Shown here: piece after piece, positions 1 through 64,000 of the stretch
How positions within the stretch are numbered: the first letter of the stretch is position 1
How the letters are laid out: every line of letters starts with the position of its first letter
Assembly: GCA_905116865.2 (NCBI GenBank)
Contig: CAJHNH020000824.1
Coordinates: 552,329-616,328 of the forward strand
Length of the DNA stretch: 64,000 nucleotides
Origin: Candidula unifasciata
Taxonomy: Eukaryota > Mollusca > Gastropoda > Stylommatophora > Geomitridae
Direction of reading: 5' to 3'
The notes under the pieces: model-generated
Seen by the model: the letters and a program-made list of their open reading frames with translations, nothing else
What the model was told of the DNA's origin: nothing
Databases searched by the model: none
Program-made: the position numbers and the translations under genes

Positions 1-224
1 TTTTAATTGAAAAAAAGTGCTGTGACTAAGAAAGGTTTGGAAAACACTGATCTAATTATTGGTGGACTGTCCTTGCGTATACTCTGATGTAGAAAGGACA
101 GTGGAGCCTCTGCTTCTCCCACCAGCAGCATAAATTTGGAGGTCATGGCTGCTACAAAGGATGTAAAATAGCTGAAGACTCAGGAATTCACCACTGAATG
201 TTTGCTCAGAAGATCAAGTCGGGG

Positions 225-772
225 TATATAAGTGAACAGTGGATCCATCTGATACAGCACTCAGCTATTTGGAAAATCACCTTCATTTTTGTCCCAGGAC
301 ATGCTGGTGGGAGAGGCAGTAAGAGAGCTGGTGCCCTGGCTAGTGTTGCGATTATCAAAAATAGGCCATCTCTGGACAGGAGAGATATCATCGATGCCAT
401 TAGAGAGAGTAAATCCTGTGAGGCTTTCAATTTCATAGAAAATAATTCTTCACTGAATAGACTGCATACCCTAGATGTACCAGTTGGAGCAGTGAGCCAC
501 CCGTCGTTACATCAACCAGAACAGAATGGGAGCATTAAAACTCTTAGAGATTTACTCAGTAGGAGATCTGAGCACTTCTGGTCATCTCTGTTGTATGATA
601 AAGATGATCTTTAACTCATTGAGTCCCAAGGAACGCATCATACGTTCAAATGTTCTTACCTAGAAGCCCAATGAACGCTTGATGCGCCGATTTTATAACT
701 CTGTTTACTACCCTCTGGTCCTGTAATGCTAAACCCCCTGGGACTCAAAGAGTTAAATGAACAATGAACAGT
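225..772 (+). mobile_element. RNase-H-bearing LINE, 3' relic (family 1)
   Basis: Translation shows FVPGHAGGRGSKRAGALASVA, a decayed form of the RNase H terminal motif (PGHxGxxGNExADxLA). It continues with a stretch shared with 8215-8630 (DRRDIIDAIRESKSCEAF, NSSLNRLHTLDVP) and ends in an EHFWSSL form of the element's terminal Cys-rich tail. It is 5'-truncated and diverged. A 146-bp MITE is inserted at 611-756, and the LINE's final bases (atgaacaatgaac) resume at 757. Confidence 0.85.
611..756. mobile_element. TTAA-flanked MITE (piggyBac-like)
   Basis: The ends form inverted repeats: CTCATTGAGTCCCAAGG at the left and its near-complement CCTGGGACTCAAAGAG at the right, each bounded by TTAA. The sister LINE copy at 8609-8620 has the uninterrupted sequence gatctTTAAatgaac at the same place. 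TTAA was therefore duplicated on insertion, the signature of piggyBac-type transposition. No coding capacity. Confidence 0.85.
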
Positions 773-775
773 GTA

Positions 776-1202
776 GAGGGATATTAACTTATTCACTGCC
801 AAGCAGCTCACCATTGACGTCGCTGGCTAACTTCCGGATTGAAAAGGGCTGTATTCCATAATGGCTAGCAGTAAGTGTCGATTTTTCTGGTGAGCCCAGT
901 ATCAGAGCAGTGTGTATTGGCTCTCCATTTATGGATGCCTCCTTGGGTGGCGGGGAATGCTCATGTTCTGCCATACCTTCTGTTGAGGGCTGATAATATC
1001 AGCCTGATAATAGACACCACCTGTGATCAAGGAAACAAAGATGACCACACAACAATGAAACTGCAGTGTCCCACAAAACTAACTGGGAGTGTTAACCCTG
1101 GCAGAAGTCAAATTTGTTGGCCAAAGATGGGAATATTGCAGCCGTCTTGTAAATGGGCACAACGCATTTACATCTTTGGTTAAATGCAAAAACAAACAAA
1201 AA
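776..1202. other. Intronic sequence without recognised feature
   Basis: Unique-looking sequence between the LINE relic and the minisatellite. Short open frames here have no family resemblance. Confidence 0.5.
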
Positions 1203-1203
1203 A

Positions 1204-3507
1204 GTTTGACCTCTTCTGCTTAATGATGACCTGTATGATGACCCGTTTCTGTCCTTATCTGCTTAATGATGACCTGTATGATGACCTGTTTCTGTCCTTA
1301 TCTGCTTAATGATGACCTGTTTCTGTCCTTATCTGCTTAATGATGACCTGTATGATGACCCGTTTCTGTCCTTATCTGCTTAATGATGACCTGTTTGATG
1401 ACCTGTTTCTGTCCTTATCTGCTTAATGATGACCTGTATGATGACCCGTTTCTGTCCTTATCTGCTTAATGATGACCTGTATGATGACCCGTTTCTGACC
1501 TTATCTGCTTAATGATGACCTGTATGATGACCTGTTTCTGTCCTTATCTGCTTAATGATGACCTGTGTGATGACCCGTTTCAGTCCTTATCTGCTTAATG
1601 ATGACCTGTATGATGACCTGTTTCTGTCCTTATCTGCTTAATGATGACTTGTATGATGACCCGTTTCTGTCCTTATCTGCTTAATGATGACCTGTATGAT
1701 GACCTGTTTCTGTCCTTATCTGCTTAATGATGACCTGTATGATGACCCGTTTCAGTCCTTATCTGCTTAATGATGACCTGTATGATGACCAGTTTCTGTC
1801 CTTATCTGCTTAATGATGACCTGTATGATGACCCGTTTCAGTCCTTATCTGCTTAATGATGACTTGTATGATGACCCATTTCTGTCCTTATCTGCTTAAT
1901 GATGACCTGTATGATGACCCGTTTCTGTCCTTATCTGCTTAATGATGACCTGTATGATGACCCGTTTCTGTCCTCTTCTGCTCAAGGAATACCTGTATGA
2001 TGACCCGTTTCTGTCTTCTTCTGCTTATGGAATACCTGTATGATGACCAGTTTCTGTCCTTATCTGCTTAATGATGACCTGTATGATGACCCGTTTCTGT
2101 CCTTATCTGCTTAACGATGACCTGTATGATGACCCGTTTCTGTCCTCTTCTGCTTAATGATGACCTGTATGATGACCCGTTTCTGTCCTTATCTGCTTAA
2201 TGATGACCTGTATGGTGACCTGTTTCTGTCCTTATCTGCTTAATGATGACCTGTATGATGACCCGTTTCTGTCCTTATCTGCTTAATGATGACCTGTATG
2301 ATGACCCGTTTCTGTCCTTATTTGCTTAATGATGACCTGAATGATGACCCGTTTCTGTCCTCTTCTGCTTAACGATGACCTGTATGACGACCCGTTTCTG
2401 TCCTTATCTGCTTAATGATGACCTGTATGATGACCCGTTTCTGTCCTCTTCTGCTTAATGATGACCTGTATGATGACCCGTTTCTGTCCTTATCTGCTTA
2501 ATGATGACCTGTATGATGACACGTTTCAGTCCTTATCTGCTTAATGATGACCTGTATGATGACCCGTTTGTGTCCTATTCTGCTTAATGATGACCCGTTT
2601 CTGTCCTCTTCTGCTTAATGATGACCTGTATGATGACCCGTTTCTGTCCTTATCTGCTTAATGATGACCTGTATGATGACCCGTTTCTGTCCTTATCTGC
2701 TTAATGATGACCTGTATGGTGACCTGTTTCTGTCCTTATCTGCTTAATGATGACCTGTATGATGACCCGTTTCTGTCCTTATCTGCTTAATGATGACCTG
2801 TATGATGACCCGTTTCTGTCCTTATTTGCTTAATGATGACCTGAATGATGACCCGTTTCTGTCCTCTTCTGCTTAACGATGACCTGTATGACGACCCGTT
2901 TCTGTCCTTATCTGCTTAATGATGACCTGTATGATGACCCGTTTCTGTCCTCTTCTGCTTAATGATGACCTGTATGATGACCCGTTTCTGTCCTTATCTG
3001 CTTAATGATGACCTGTATGATGACACGTTTCAGTCCTTATCTGCTTAATGATGACCTGGATGATGACCCGTTTGTGTCCTATTCTGCTTAATGATGACCC
3101 GTTTCTGTCCTCTTCTGCTTAATGATGACCTGTATGATGACCCGTTTCTGTCCTTATCTGCCTAATGATGACCTGTATGATGACCCGTTTCTGTCCTTAT
3201 TTGCTTAATGATGACCTGAATGATGACCCGTTTCTGTCCTCTTCTGCTTAACGATGACCTGTATGATGACCCGTTTCTGTCCTCTTCTGCTTAATGATGA
3301 CCTGTATGATGACCCGTTTCTGTCCTTATCTGCTTAATGATGACCTGTATGATGACACGTTTCAGTCCTTATCTGCTTAATGATGACCTGTATGATGACC
3401 CGTTTGTGTCCTATTCTGCTTAATGATGACCCGTTTCTGTCCTCTTCTGCTTAATGATGACCTGTATGATGACCCGTTTCAGTCCTTATCTGCTTAATGA
3501 TGACCTG
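1204..3507. repeat. 43-bp minisatellite, about 53 copies, with 504-bp higher-order period
   Basis: The unit reads cttatctgcttaatgatgac then ctgtatgatgacccgtttct and gtc. Variants are shared at a fixed distance: tatggtgacc at 2211 and 2715, tatgacgacc at 2383 and 2887, tatttgctt at 2320 and 2824, gacacgtttcag at 2519 and 3023, each 504 bp apart. A third, shortened copy follows (3120-3500). Some units lack a 14-bp internal duplication of atgatgacc. The unit has stops in every frame. The array ends about 48 nt before UNC80 exon A. Confidence 0.97.
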
Positions 3508-3553
3508 TTCCTGTTATGTGGAATGAGCATAATTGTATCTCCACATCTTCCAG

Positions 3554-63629
<60,076 letters not shown>

Positions 63630-63705
63630 GTAAAGTTGGAATATTTTGTATATATTGATTAGAAGTGATTTGTACAAGAATGTATGATTTATGTCCATGT
63701 TTTTT

Positions 63706-63736
<31 letters not shown>

Positions 63737-64000
63737 GGGGACTGCATTCTGTAGTCAAGCTGATTACTGAGAGTTTACATTTAGATATGGTCATTAACTG
63801 TATGAGGATCAGAGTGACTTAGAAGTGTCACCTCTGACTCAACTGACTCAACATGAAATGAGCTAAACACAGTAAAGCCATGGAAATATCAACTGTTTAA
63901 AACAAAAAGTATAAATCAGTTAAATAATATTTCAATTACAGATGAAGAAGGTTGTGACAACAAACCTTTGCTTGCAAACAATAATAAGAAACAGAGCAAA
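63630..64000. other. Intron after exon AD, with T16-G25 tract
   Basis: A T16 run passes directly into G25 (63716-63740). The next UNC80 exon is not convincingly present before the window ends. Confidence 0.6.

Noticed and set aside
1204..3507. CRISPR-like array
   Set aside because: Units are contiguous and without unique spacers in a eukaryotic intron; it is a minisatellite.
63942..64000. Possible further UNC80 exon reading MKKVVTTNLCLQTIIRNRAK
   Set aside because: It follows an AG in open frame, but does not resemble the expected next block (vertebrate LLEEMFLGMPSEFPWGDE) and has a weak pyrimidine tract. Probably chance.

Overview
The window is a piece of an animal nuclear genome. It is AT-rich, gene-poor and intron-rich, with one large gene on the + strand: the middle part of UNC80, the large cytoplasmic scaffold subunit of the NALCN sodium-leak channel complex. 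I could place 30 consecutive coding exons between 3554 and 63629. They total about 4.03 kb (about 1,344 codons), all with GT-AG introns and unbroken phase from exon to exon. Both ends of the gene lie outside the window. The protein is clearly UNC80 but diverged from vertebrates, and the repeat content (RTE-like and RNase-H-bearing LINEs, tRNA-headed SINEs, MITEs) fits a lophotrochozoan, most likely a mollusc. The species-level guess is inference only.

Layout. 1-3553: intron holding a LINE relic, a TTAA-flanked MITE and a 2.3-kb minisatellite that stops about 50 nt before exon A. 3554-20720: exons A-H (Ser/Thr-rich and basic linker, then the first conserved helical blocks), with two more minisatellites (46-bp and 62-bp units) and SINEs. 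20721-31498: repeat-dense introns, including a recent RTE-like LINE insertion with an exact 10-bp target duplication, other LINE relics, and exons I-J. 31499-41327: exons K-Q, interrupted by SINEs, a minus-strand RNase-H LINE and a Harbinger-like MITE. 41328-57138: exons R-AA, mostly short. 57139-64000: a 5-kb intron with two SINEs inserted in succession at one site, then exons AB-AD. Exons AB and AC are separated by a 35-nt intron.

No second host gene, tRNA gene, rRNA gene, CRISPR array or promoter could be supported. Every other sizeable reading frame is a retrotransposon remnant, a tandem-repeat translation or chance. The observations most worth a second look are the 35-nt intron and the possible frame-disrupting role of the exon before it; the minisatellite apparently born inside a LINE copy; the minisatellite with a 504-bp higher-order period beside a splice acceptor; the MITE whose empty site is preserved in a paralogous LINE copy; and the serial SINE insertion.
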